Part shown: positions 1 through 11,194 of the stretch, in pieces
How the letters are laid out: each line of letters opens with the position of its first letter
How positions within the stretch are numbered: position 1 is the stretch's first letter
Origin: Meconema thalassinum
Lineage: Eukaryota > Arthropoda > Insecta > Orthoptera > Tettigoniidae
Assembly (NCBI GenBank): GCA_946902985.2
Contig: OX336391.1
Location: forward strand, 196,170,289 to 196,234,288
Length of the DNA: 64,000 nucleotides
Direction: 5' to 3'
Notes under the pieces: model-generated
Seen by the model: only the letters and a program-made list of their open reading frames with translations
Told to the model about the DNA's origin: nothing
The model's database searches: none
Translations under genes and position numbers: made by a program

Positions 1-205
1 GTTGAATTTTACATCCTAAAGTGATTCCGGGATGTTCTTATAGCCATTTGCAAATTTTGAACGAAATCTGTCGTTTTCAATTGATGGAGGAACAGACAGA
101 TGGCAGCGGAAAATTCGTTACTTTACGGGTATAATAAAAATAAAATATGTATCGACAATGTAATACCAATTGTAAGAATGAAGAAAACGGAAATTTTAAA
201 AAACA

Positions 206-289
206 TATCCGAGGTGGGATTCGAACTCTCTCGACGAGGCATAATAGCAATTATCAGACTGGAAAGCCAGCCCCTCAGCCATCCAGACA
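206..289 (-). pseudogene. tRNA-Ser/Leu-like relic or SINE head
   Basis: Read on the minus strand this 84-nt stretch has an A-box-like TGGCTGAGGGGCTGG and a B-box-like AGTTCGAATCC. The ends can pair as a 7-bp acceptor stem with three G-T wobbles. The length fits a class II (long variable arm) tRNA. The anticodon and T stems pair poorly, so it is probably a decayed tRNA gene or the head of a SINE. Confidence 0.4.
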
Positions 290-1921
290 ATAATAGATCA
301 GTGCAATATTAGGCCACCTCAATAGCAAACACACTCAATTGCCATTATAAGTTCTTAAATAGTTCCCTTATTATATAATTTTTTTAATGTATATCTTGGA
401 AGCATCGTAAAAAATATTTCCGCCCTCTTTAATTTCATGTACAAAGATCTCAGTAAGACGCGGCAGGATCCACCATTTGTCTCGTGGATAAGAGCCGTTG
501 TGCGCCAGCGTGGGAGTCATAAATATTACATTTTTCTTCAATAATTTAAAAATATACCCTATATATTTTCCTTTTAAAGACAATCTGCGAATCTACATAC
601 CATGCATGATCACTCGTTAGAATGCATTACGAAGTCAATCTGTTAAGACGTTTTCTCAATCTTGCGGTAACAAAAATCACGTTAGTATTTTAAATATATA
701 GATATTGTAATATTTTAGTTGGTCGACACAATACAATTTCGATTTCTGCAGCATGCAATAAACTAACCTCAAAATAATTTCATGTAGGCTAATGAAGATA
801 TATTTATTTGCTATCGACTAGAGAAGAGGGAGAAAACTTAGTTTGAGCACATGTATTTATTCCAAGTTATTTTGTCTCATCTTCCAGTAATGGGAATTAT
901 ATTTTGTCAACCGACTGAAATACAGTATTGCGATATCAATTGTCTATAAGGCAACCCTGAAAATGACTTCAATGCTGTCTATTACCTGCTTCAATCACTC
1001 AATGCATTCTTTATTCGTTCTCTGTGCTCTGTTAAAAATGAACATCAAGACATGTGAAAATGTCAACAGTATAAATGGAACAATACCCACTTTAAGGTAC
1101 TCTCGATCCTTCCATTAGTCATTTTCAAGAAAATTTTCCATTTCTTTTAAATTGTCTTATTCGATAGTATGTCCTCTCTTGTTTCCAGAAATATATAGTT
1201 TATACTAGTTTTATTGTTGTTTAGCTCAATTATATTCACTGTAATGTTCGGCGTGCACGCTTTTCAGCAGCTGTCACTTTGACGCATAGGTGCAGCAGAT
1301 AAAGCACACATTAATCTGGCTTTGAAACAGTCTACTCCAGAACTAAAACAATGTAGGAGATACTCTCGGGTCGAAGAATGCAGAAGATTGACCTAAAATC
1401 CAAAGAAAAGGCAGTTGTTTGGAGTTGAAAAGTAAGACTCTTAACTCTAAATGTGTACCTCAACTTTAAGTTACGATTTCTCTCACTTCTTTATTTTTTC
1501 AATATTTGTCTTGACTTGGGCAGTTAAAATGTCCACTTAGAATGAAGTTATTAGTTTCATTTAAAAACTAAAATATAGACAAATAATGCAGCTATATTGT
1601 AAAGCAGAATGAAGCTGTTAAATTGAAATTAGGGGTCGTGCCCCCCACAATTAATTATTTTTTTCAATCAAAATAACGTAAATTGTAAAACAAAGCTAAT
1701 ACATTTGCCTCAATCAATGATACAAAAAAGTCCTCTCGGCACGCCGGAAGGCGGAGGTAGATTTCACCGGACAAACTTGGGGATAGGCGAAAATAGGCGG
1801 AATATGCAGGTTTTCGTAGAAGGATCAGACCTCATATATTGCGTGAAAGTATTTTATAATTGGAGACTAATTAACTTTGTTTTTCGTCATTTTATGCATA
1901 TTTTAAACATTTTATTGTCTT
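290..1921. other. AT-rich stretch without a recognisable gene
   Basis: Only short open frames are present, none with a recognisable domain. No repeat boundary, TIR or RNA gene was seen. Confidence 0.5.
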
Positions 1922-1934
1922 ATGATGACGGTAA

Positions 1935-2260
1935 GCCTCCGTGGCTCAGGCGGCAGCACGCCGGCCTCTCACCGCTGAGTCCGTGGTTCAAATCCCGGTC
2001 ACTCCATGTGAGATCTGTGCTGGACAAAACGGAGGCAGACAGGTTTTTCTCCGGGTACTCCGGTTTTCCCTGTCAAAATTTCATTCCAGCAACACTCTCC
2101 ACTATCATTTCATTTCATCTGTCATTCATTTAATCATTGCCCCAGAGGAGTGCGTCAGGCCTCGGCAGCCGGCACAGTTCATATCCTCGCCGCTAGATGG
2201 GGGCTTCATTCATTCCATTCCTGACCCGGTCGGAGACTGGAAGCAGGCTGTGGATTTTTC
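1935..2260 (+). mobile_element. tRNA-derived SINE with 13-bp TSD
   Basis: The head has an RNA polymerase III A box (GTGGCTCAGGCGG) and B box (GGTTCAAATCCC) with tRNA-like spacing. A non-coding body follows. The element is flanked by a perfect 13-bp duplication, ATGATGACGGTAA, at 1922-1934 and 2261-2273, which fixes both ends and shows target-primed insertion. Two open frames that cross it are chance translations of the SINE. Confidence 0.85.
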
Positions 2261-2403
2261 ATGATGACGGTAACCTTCTTGTCATTTGGAGTCCATTTTT
2301 ATACTTGTGGTCACACTGTCCTTATGCAAGGTTTCGACACTGATGTATAACTATGTAACGGTCTGTTACTTCTTCACGCAAAATTATATCTCCCGCAGAG
2401 ATG

Positions 2404-2770
2404 TTGGTTGGTTCCTCAGTTTAGGGGCTGCGACAACGCGGTCATGTACTTTGGGTGAGTGTAGAATCTGTCTGATAAACGGTGTGAATTGTGATGGCTG
2501 TATTAGTCTGTAATTCAGGTAAGGAATGCAGACGCTCAATTTCAAGCAGTAGTTCCTAATGTTGCTACCAGATACTACCGTCAACGACACCTAGCTGTGA
2601 ACTTGGCTACTAGATGCCACTGCAATCAGCAACTCGCAACGAACGTTGGATCCTCCCCTCCAAAGGAAAGCATACTGAGGGATTTTTAGCGCTCTTAGGA
2701 AATCCGACGACTTTGGCCGGCTTTGAACCCGCGACCTTGGGCATGCTACCAGTTACGTCACCGAAGCCGC
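2404..2770 (-). mobile_element. SINE fragment, same family as 53500-54024
   Basis: It shares with the SINE at 53500-54024 the TTGGTTGGTT edge, the AGGGGCTGCGACAACG segment, and a minus-strand tRNA-like head with B box GGTTCAAA.CC. The head is degraded and no TSD was seen. Its tRNA-side half was swept into the tandem units that follow. Confidence 0.6.
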
Positions 2771-3533
2771 TTCACACTTAGTCAGATGGAAATCTGAATC
2801 TGATCTCGCGCAAGTGCGTTGTCATGGCAACGTCTGATGGCTCATCCCTCATCAATTTAGTAGTGTTGCCATGGCAACCACTGATAGCTCTTGGCATTTT
2901 CTTATAATTCCGAAATCATTTTTCTCACTCCTTGGCGTAATGGTGGGTCATATCAAAAACTCTTTCAGACAAAAGTTTTAGGTAATTATTAGGGGAATAT
3001 TGTCCATTTTGTACGGTTTTGATATTGTGCCTATTAAGAGAGATATGATTAATGCTTCCCGAAAAACGCGCTTTTTCCCACCCCTTTGGTCAATGGTTGG
3101 TGCTATAAAAAAAACTCTTCAAACATAAATTTTTGAGCTTTTTCTGGCATATAGTATGAACTTTGAACGGATTCGATATTTCACATATTAAGAGAGTTAT
3201 AGCAACATTTTATTTTTTCGAAAAAAGTCCCCCATTTTCATCCCCTTCGACCGATTTAGCCCAGTAACGAACTCGACCGAGATTTTATGGGTATACATAT
3301 TCGATAAAAAATTCAAAGTGATTGGTGCAAAAAACGGCAGTTATCGTGTCCACAAGAAACTGATATACATATATATATATATACATATAAACATACATAA
3401 ATAATATATAAACTTTTGAACTGATGGTGGTTTTGGGGTCTGGGGGATGTGAAACGGGAAGATATGTCGAAATTTTCCGGAAATTGAAACATGGTACCCA
3501 TTGCAATAGCTTTCTAATGAAATCTACCTAAAA
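2573..3533. repeat. Tandem ~0.97-kb unit, copy 1
   Basis: The unit begins in the SINE head (TACTACC..CAACGACACC) and runs through an A+T-rich body with a (TA)n tract near 3365-3385. It ends at GAAATCTACCTAAAA. The same order recurs at 3534 (offset 961) and 4510 (offset 976). Copy 1 is the most diverged of the three. Confidence 0.8.
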
Positions 3534-4509
3534 TACTACCATCAACGACACCTATCTGTGAACTTGGCTACTAGATGCCACCGGAACCATCAACTCGCAA
3601 CGAACGTTGGAACTTCTCCTCCGAAGGAAAGCTAACTCAGGGTTTTTTAGCGCTCTTAGTAAATCCGACGACTTCATGCGGGTTTGAACCCGCGATCTTG
3701 GGCATAGAAGTTCAGCATGCTACCAGTTCCGATACCGAAGTCACTTCCCACAGACAGATGGAAAACTGAATATTATCTCGTGCAGTGTCGTTGTCATAGT
3801 AACTGCTGATGGCTCATCCCTTATCAATTAAAAGTAAAGTTGTCATGGCAACCTCTCTTGGCACTTGGCATTTTCTTATAATTTAAATCATTTTGCTCAA
3901 CCCGTGGCGTAATGGTGGGTCATATCAAAAATTCTTTCAGACAAAAGTTTTAGGTAATTATTGGAGGAATATTGTCCATTTTGTACGGTTTTGATATTGT
4001 GCCTATTAACAGAGATATGATTAATGTTTCCCGAAAAACCCACTTTTTCCCACCCCTTTGGTCAATGGTTGGTGCTATCAAAAAACTTATTTGACATAAC
4101 TTTTTGGCACTTATCTGACACATATTATGAACTTTGAATGGATTCGATATTTCACGTATTAAGAGAGTTATAGCGAAATTTCACCTTTTGGAAAAAAGCC
4201 TCCCATTTTCACCCCCTTCGACCGACTTTGCCCAATAACGAACTCGACTGAGATTTTAAGGGTATACATATTATGTAAAAAATTCAAAGTGATTGGTGCA
4301 AAATTACGACAGTTATCGTGTCCACAAGAAACTGATATACATATATATATACATATATATATACATACATAAATTATATATAAACTTTTGAACTGACGGT
4401 GGTTTTGGGGTCTGGGGGATGTGAAACGGGAAGATATGTCGAAATTTTCCGGAAATCGAAACATGGTACCCATTGCAATAGTTAGCTTTCTAATGAAATC
4501 TACCTAAAA
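3534..4509. repeat. Tandem ~0.97-kb unit, copy 2
   Basis: This is the middle copy, closely matching copy 3 from 4510. It contains the SINE-head segment (minus-strand B box GGTTCAAACCC near 3684) and a (TA)n tract near 4335-4385. No coding potential was seen. Confidence 0.8.
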
Positions 4510-5309
4510 TACTACCATCAACGACACCTATCTGTGAACTTGGCTACTAGATGCCACCGGAACCATCAACTTGTAACGAACGTTGGAACTTCTCCTCCGA
4601 AGGAAAGCTAACTCAGGGTTTTTAGCGCTCTTAGTAAATCCGACGACTTCATGCGGGTTTGAACCCGCGATCTTGGGCATAGAAGTTCAGCATGCTACCA
4701 TTTCCGATACCGAAGTCGCTTCCCACAGACAGATGGAAAACTGAATGTTATCTCGTGCAGTGTCGTTGTCATAGTAACTGCTGATGGCTCATCCCTTATC
4801 AATTAAAAGTAAAGTTGTCATGGCAACCTCTCTTGGCGCTTGGCATTTTCTTATAATTTAAATCATTTTGCTCACCCCGTGGCGTAATGGTGGGTCATAT
4901 CAAAAATTCTTTCAGACAAAAGTTTTAGGTAATTATTGGAGGAATTTTGTCCATTTTGTACGGTTTTGATATTGTGCCTATTAACAGAGATATGATTAAT
5001 GTTTCCCGAAAAACCCACTTTTTCCCACCCCTTTGGTCAATGGTTGGTGCTATCAAAAAACTTATTTGACATAAATTTTTGGCACTTACCTGACACATAT
5101 TATGAACTTTGAATGGATTCGATATTTCACGTATTAAGAGAGTTATAGCGAAATTTCACTTTTTCTAAAAAAGCCTCCCATTTTCACCCCCTTCGACCGA
5201 TTTTGCCCATTAACGAACTCGACCGAGATTTTAAGGGTATACATATTATGTAAAAAATTCAAAGTGATTGGTGCAAAATTACGACAGTTATCGTGTCCAC
5301 AAGAAACTG

Positions 5310-5342
<33 letters not shown>
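4510..5342. repeat. Tandem ~0.97-kb unit, copy 3, left part
   Basis: The third copy stops inside its (TA)n tract where a Helitron inserted. Its missing right part is found at 11043-11194, after the Helitron and a TIR element. Confidence 0.8.
5309..5342. repeat. (TA)n microsatellite
   Basis: Alternating TA run in copy 3 of the ~0.97-kb unit. It served as insertion site for two elements. Confidence 0.9.
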
Positions 5343-5343
<1 letters not shown>

Positions 5344-8300
5344 CTTATATATAAAAGTGAAAGTCTGTATGTATGTATGTGGGTGGGTTGGTTCCGTATA
5401 CAAATCTACACCGTTCCACAAATCTCAACCAAATTTTGCATACACATAGTTTAGGACCCAGAAGGAACCGCTGGCTACATGAATTTTCGATAGTCTTTCT
5501 CATTCTTCTGATTTTGGCCCTTTTGCACTCAAGCACAGGCTAATCAAATCATAAAATATACTCATGAAGGAATGGCAAGATAGATAGTTTCCATGGCAAC
5601 ATAGCTCAAGTCGAGACACGGCCGTCTGGATGCCAGTTGCGCTCTGCACTACCGGTATAGAAAATGAGCATCTTTACTTGAAATCCCGTTAGTTACTCAC
5701 CTACTCACACAGCACTGTCAACCGAGTTTAGCATAACAAAGACTTGACACTATCTTCTACTATATATTTGTCAAATACCACTCACTCACTCACTCACTCA
5801 TTCATTCATCACGAAACCTCAGAAACCACCGAACGGATTGGAATGAAATTTGGTATGCTGCTTCTACAAGGGCCACAAATGCCCACTAAGAGAGGATTTT
5901 TGAATATTCAGGTTCTAAAGGGGTGTTAAGGGGGTAGACCTGCATTTCATTGAATAGCAATATCTCCCGATTGGTTTCATTGGGGGATGTGATACTCGGT
6001 ACATAAACTCATCATAAGAAGACACGAGTCTGAGGGTTTTTCGATGTGGTGTATATTATGAGGTGAAAGGGGGTGAAAAGTGGGGATTGAAAGATTCCTA
6101 ACGGAGCGTGTATCTCTTAAACGACATAGGCGAGGAGTTTGAAACTCAGCGGAAAAAATCAGCATGAAAGTAAGTAAATATGTGTTTGATCGTTTTTTTT
6201 CATAAATCCAATTTACGGGGCCCATGGGGAAGGGTGAAATTCTGGGGGCGGGGGCAGGAAAGAAAGTGTCCTAACTGATTGACTGACTGACTCACTCATC
6301 AAACTCAGGGGGAAAAACTGCTTTAAGGTAAGTAAATAGATGTTCGACAGGTTTTTTTTTTCATAAATCAAATTTAAGGGGTTCATGGGGAGGGGTGTAA
6401 TTCTGAAAAAAGGAAATTGAAAGAAAATGTCCTGACTAACTCACTCACTCACTCACTCATCATCGCCCAGCCAAGAGTATTGAAGTTAGAAACATGACAG
6501 TTTGGGGATATGTTCATTGTATGTCAAAACCGTCTACTAAGGGAGGATTTTCGGATATTCAGGTTCTAAAGGGGTCTTAAGGGGGTTAAACCTGCATTTC
6601 ATTGAATAACAATAACTCCCGATTGGTTTCATTGGGGGATGTAATACACGGCATATAAACTCATCATTAAAAAGTAAGAAGGCACGTTTCTGAGGGTTTT
6701 TCGATGTGGTGTATATTATGAGGTGAAAGGGGTGAAAAGTAGGGATTGAAAGATTCCTAATGGAGCGTGTATCTCTTAAACAACACAGGCGAGGAATTTG
6801 AAACTCAGCGGAAAAAAATCAGCATAGAAAGTAAGTAAATATATGTTTGACCGTTTTTTCATAATTCCAATTTAAGGGGCCCGTGGGGAGGGGTGAAATT
6901 CTGGTGGGGGGGGGAACAGGAAATAAAGTGTCCTAACTGATTGACTGACTCACTCACTCATCAAACTCAGGGGGAAAAACTGCTTTAAAGTAAGTAAATA
7001 CCTATTTGACAGTTTTTTTGATCAATCAAATTGAAGGGGTTCATCGGGAGGGGTGAAATTCTGAAGAAAAACAAATGAAAGAAAATGTCCCGACTCATTC
7101 ACTCACTCATCATCGCCCAGCCAAAAATATTGAAGTTGGAAACATGCCATTTTGGGGATATGTTCGTTGTATGTCAAAACCGTGCACTTAGGGAGGATTT
7201 TTGGATATTCAGGCTCTAAAGGGGTCTTAAGGGGGTTAAACCTGCATTTCATTGAATAACAATATCTCACGAGTGGTTTTATTTGTGGATGTGATACTCG
7301 GCATATAAACTAATCATTAAAAATAAGCAGACATGTGTCTAAGGGTTTTTCGATGTGGTGTATTATTATGAGGTGAAAGGGGTGAATAGTGGGGGTTGAA
7401 GAATTCCTAACGGAGCGTGTAGGCCTATCTCTTAAACGACATAGGCGAGAAATTTGAAACTCAGCGAAAAAAATCAGCTAAATAAATAAGTAAATCGGTG
7501 TTCGACTTTTTTTTTTTTTTTCATAAATTAATTTAAGGGGCCAATGGTGTGGGGTGAAATTCTGGGGGGGAAAAGGAGAGAAAGTGTCCTAACTGACTGA
7601 CTAACTCACTCATCAAACTCGGAGGAAAAAGACAGCTTAAAAATAAGCTAATAGGTGTTCAAGAGTTTTTTCATCAATCCAATTAAAGGGGACCATGGGG
7701 AGGGGTGAAATTCTGGTAAAAATAATTGAAAGAAAATGTCCTATCTGACTCACTCACTCATCACGCCCAGCGAAAACTATTAAAGTTGGAAAAATTAAAT
7801 TTTGGGAATATGTTCTCTGTATGTCGATAACGTCAACTAAGGAATGATTTTTGTTTATTCGGGTTTTAAAGAGATGTTAAGGGGATAAACGTGCATTTCA
7901 TTGAATAACGATATCTCATGAGTTGTTTCTTTGGGGATGTGATATTCGGTATATAAACTAATCATTAAAAATAATCAGACATATATCTAAGGGTTTATCG
8001 ATGTGGTGTATATTATGAGGTGAAATGGGTGAAAATTGAAGGTTGAGGGATTCTTAACGGAGCGTGTATCTCTTAAACGACATAAGCGAGGAATTTGAAA
8101 CTCGGAGGAAATCAATCAGCTTAAAAATAAATAAATAAATAAATAAATAAAATAAATAGGAGTTCGACTGTTTTTTCATAAATCCAATTTAAGGGGCCTA
8201 TGGGGAGGGGTGAAATTCTGGAAGAAAACGTCCACTAAGGAAGGATTTTTGGATGTTCACTCTCATCGACAAACCCAAACTATTACATATTAGCAGAATG

Positions 8301-8928
8301 ATATTTTGGGGATATGTTTGTTGTGTGTCGAAAACGTCTACTAAGGAGGGATTTTTGGATATTCAGGTTCTAAAGGGGTGTTAGCGGGATTAAACCTGCA
8401 TTTCATTGAATAACAATATGACACGACTATGACGCGAGCGAAGCGAGGCTAAAAATGAGATGATGTGTGCCTGTGTATCACTCAATCACGCAAGTACCAC
8501 TGGTCCGATTTACATGAATTTTACATGGAAGTAGCTGATTTACCTGGTTAACATATTGATTACTTTTGATTTCAATACTTTGCATTATTTAAAGATGGCG
8601 ACCATTTCAGTGACGTCACTACACCCTTTGGTTTAAAACTTTCATATTTCCATTTCAAATAAAAAGAGAACGCTGAGAAATAGCAAACTTTTGATGGCAT
8701 ATACGAGGTTTAAAATTACAATTTCTATCCGAAGGGTATCTCCAACCGTTAGCGAGTAAAACCTAAATTTGTGCTATTAACACGGTCAACGCCGAGCGGT
8801 GTAGTTGGACAAAATGTTCCATCCTTAATCTCCCTCTGCGCAGCACCTCGCCTATCCCCTGTTTTAACTGTCACCTTCACATTTTAATTTATTTATGACG
8901 CGTGGCGAAGCACGGGTACTTCAGCTAG
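5343..8928 (+). mobile_element. Non-autonomous Helitron, copy 1 (3.59 kb)
   Basis: Helitrons move by rolling-circle replication and have no TIRs or TSDs. This element starts TCTTATATATAAAAG, ends CTAG, and sits exactly between A (5342) and T (8929), the hallmark target. About 10 bp before the end, ACGCGTG and CACGGGT can form a hairpin with one mismatch around GCGAAG. No Rep/helicase coding frame is present, so it must depend on an autonomous relative. The interior is a run of about four ~650-bp modules. A 3' module of about 0.5 kb begins at GCGAGCGAAGCGAGGC (near 8435). Related elements lie at 54405-59070 and 59386 onward. Confidence 0.85.
5777..8400 (+). repeat. Helitron internal tandem modules (~650 bp)
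   Basis: Each module has ACTCACTCACTCATC, then GATATGTTCG, GGATATTCAGGTTCTAAAGG, GTGGTGTATATTATGAGG and CTCTTAAACGACATAGGCG, then two GAGGGGTGAAATTCTG segments. The GTGGTGTAT..TATGAGGTG landmark recurs near 6045, 6710, 7358 and 8004. The copies differ by many substitutions and small indels, so the array is old. Confidence 0.75.
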
Positions 8929-9642
8929 TATACAGGGTGTATTTGATATGATGGAAGTCCTTTACACTGGTGATAGAAGATGGTATTCTAAGCAAATATC
9001 TTCATGAAATTAAGTCGGATCTTAATTAGTGTAGGTGGAATTAAATCACAAAAATCGTCGGTCAATGTCTTGGAAACGGGCTTTCACTTCGTTCCCCTCA
9101 GCAGCAGAGCTGACTTCTCCCCGTCACCCTCCCCTCCTACGCTGAGGAATGTTGACCAGAGTCTGCAGATGAGTGACCTCCTCGCCTTGTCTGCCAATGA
9201 CATTGAAATACACAAACCGAGCCTATGAACAGCTGATTCACACCTTCATGGGGAGTGGCTACATGACTAGTGATGGTGGATCTGTCTAGGATTTTGCCAG
9301 CTTCATGGACTATGCATAGAAAATAGAAATAAAGATTTGGTAAATTAATTTAAGGAACTGTTGGTCTATCTTTGTGTGAAGATAGTGCAACAACTCTAAT
9401 AAACATATTAATAATAGACTACTAATAATAGTAATAATAGGCTTTTAGACACACTAACTTCTTTTATGTTTCTTTTTGGTATGTCGAGTTGCCAGACTTT
9501 AATGTACGTAGGATTTCTTGTATGTGCCATAAAATCCATGGAGATGATCGTATTAGATCCCATTCATTTACTACATGACTGAACGTAGATCACACCCTCG
9601 GGAAGGTTAGCACTCTACCACCAGAACTACACATGCTGACTC

Positions 9643-9687
9643 TTATTATTATTATTATTAGACTATTATTATTATTATTATTATTAT
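9643..9687. repeat. (TTA)n microsatellite
   Basis: Two runs of TTA/ATT triplets separated by a single GAC interruption. Confidence 0.9.
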
Positions 9688-9800
9688 AAAATACTGTATT
9701 ATAACAATGTATTTGTATTTTATTTTCATTTTCGTGTATTTTCATATGTATTTACATTGTTGATGGACCAATAAATCAACCCTACTCCCCCCCCCCCTCT

Positions 9801-10310
9801 CCAGTTAATGGCCACCCGAGGGCTGGAGATGGGATGGGACAATTCACAATATGAACATGTGGTACGGTACTAGTATCAAATCTTGGAAGTAGTTTTCCAT
9901 GGGTTCCCACTTCTACCCCAGGCAAATGTCGGGATTGTTCCTAACTTAAGGCCACGGCCGCCTTCTTCTCAATAATCATAACCGCTGACAGTGCAGCCCA
10001 TGAAGGGCCTAGGCCTACCAAGCGACCGCTGTCCAGCCATTTGGCCTGCAGATATTAGGGTGACTCGTGGTAAGTGCATCGGGTCCCCTCGGCCATTAAT
10101 CTTGATTTTCCTGACTCGGGCACTGCCTCACTGTCAGACAGCTACTCAATTGCCCTCATGAGGCTTAGTGCACTGCGTTCCAGCCCTCACGTCAGTTTCT
10201 AATATCCCTGATGGAGCCAGGAATCGAACCCAGGCCCTCCAGGTGAGAGGCAGTTGCACTGCCCCAACACCACAGGGCCGGCGCCTTCTTCCGAATCCTC
10301 ACCTGAATTA
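9801..10310. repeat. SINE-like dispersed repeat split by a nested SINE
   Basis: The sequence at 9801-9968 includes GTAGTTTTCCATGGGTTCCC, CCAGGCAAATGTCGGGATTG and TTAAGGCCACGGCC. These resemble a short repeat common in large insect genomes, an identification from memory only. It resumes after 10282 (GCCTTCTTCCGAATCC) once the nested SINE is removed. Its outer boundaries are uncertain. Confidence 0.5.
9969..10282 (-). mobile_element. tRNA-derived SINE nested in the TIR element
   Basis: The minus strand starts at GCCGGCCCTGTGGTGTTGGG and has the B box GGGTTCGATTCC. A 9-bp duplication, GCCTTCTTC, flanks it at 9960-9968 and 10283-10291. Removing it rejoins the surrounding repeat without a gap. 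Confidence 0.75.
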
Positions 10311-10690
10311 CAAATACCCACATTACTACAGAAACCACAAAACACAGGTTATCACACAAATTCTACCAACACCCAGCTACATGGGGCTAAATGACCAAAA
10401 TCGCCAAGCCTCTCAAACAAAACATCAAGTATTTTACTTCCGTCCAAAATGCCTAGTTCTGAACAGACTACGGGATGTCGGAATTTTGTCACACTGCATT
10501 TCATTAAGTGAATGTTTTTAGTATTTTCAGAAACTAGTCAACAGAAGGTCCGACACGGACGCCAATGATACATCAGGGCTGAGTATCGAAATTATTTTAT
10601 ACATGAACATCAATCAATGAATTCCACACTTACAAAGTAGGCTACACATTACTACCGGTCCTAACGTCCCAAACCATTGCGTGCGTTGTC

Positions 10691-10711
10691 AACAACAACA
10701 ACAACAACAAG
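10691..10711. repeat. (AAC)n microsatellite
   Basis: Seven-copy ACA triplet run inside the TIR element. Confidence 0.85.
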
Positions 10712-11042
10712 AACAACGGCAATGCACATTTTCTTACGAGACGGTAGAGCTCATCCTCATAACAGCTGATAGCCTACCACCCCTCAAGTCAACCGGTAAG
10801 GTCAATGCCCCGATTACGTAACAACTTCCCCTTCGCACGTCGTCTCTACTGGCTCCGCCTCGTTTACCCCAGCCTGCCGCACCACTTTCTGCCTGATTAG
10901 TTTCTGAAATAACTAAAAACATTGACTTTTTAATGATTAATTATCAATTTCAAGATAGGTGACAAATTTTTCACCTAGGAAGCTTAGAATAGTCTCTTCT
11001 ATCACCAGTGTAACGGACTTCCATCATATCAAATACACCCTG

Positions 11043-11194
11043 TATATATATACATAAATTATATATAAACTTTAGAACTGACGGTGGTTTTGGGGTCTGG
11101 GGGATGTGAAACGCGAAGATATGTCGAAATTTTCCGGAAGTCGAAATATGGGACCCATTGCAATAGTTAGCTTTCTAATGAAATCTACCTAAAA
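11043..11194. repeat. Tandem ~0.97-kb unit, copy 3, right part
   Basis: It resumes in the (TA)n tract, then gives CATAAATTATATATAAAC and GACGGTGGTTTTGGGGTCTG, and ends at GAAATCTACCTAAAA as copies 1 and 2 do. This shows the 5.7 kb between 5343 and 11042 was inserted. Confidence 0.8.

Larger units (their letters stand above)
8933..11042. mobile_element. Mariner-like TIR element, non-autonomous (2.1 kb)
   Basis: The left end CAGGGTGTATTTGATATG is repeated inverted at the right end, CATATCAAATACACCCTG. The inverted match extends with few mismatches for about 60 bp (8933-8994 against 10981-11042). TA flanks both ends (8931-8932 and 11043-11044), as for Tc1/mariner elements. No transposase frame with a recognisable catalytic triad was seen, so it is an internally replaced or decayed copy. 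It carries (TTA)n microsatellites near 9643-9687 and a SINE insertion. Superfamily assignment rests on termini and TSD only. Confidence 0.75.

Noticed and set aside
206..289. Functional tRNA gene
   Set aside because: The T stem and anticodon stem do not pair properly, so only a relic or SINE head is called.
3285..5449. Frames encoding YIYIYIC-type peptides
   Set aside because: They are translations of the (TA)n microsatellites in the tandem units.
9004..9228. Transposase remnant in the TIR element (74-aa frame)
   Set aside because: No helix-turn-helix or DDE/DDD-type motif could be recognised.
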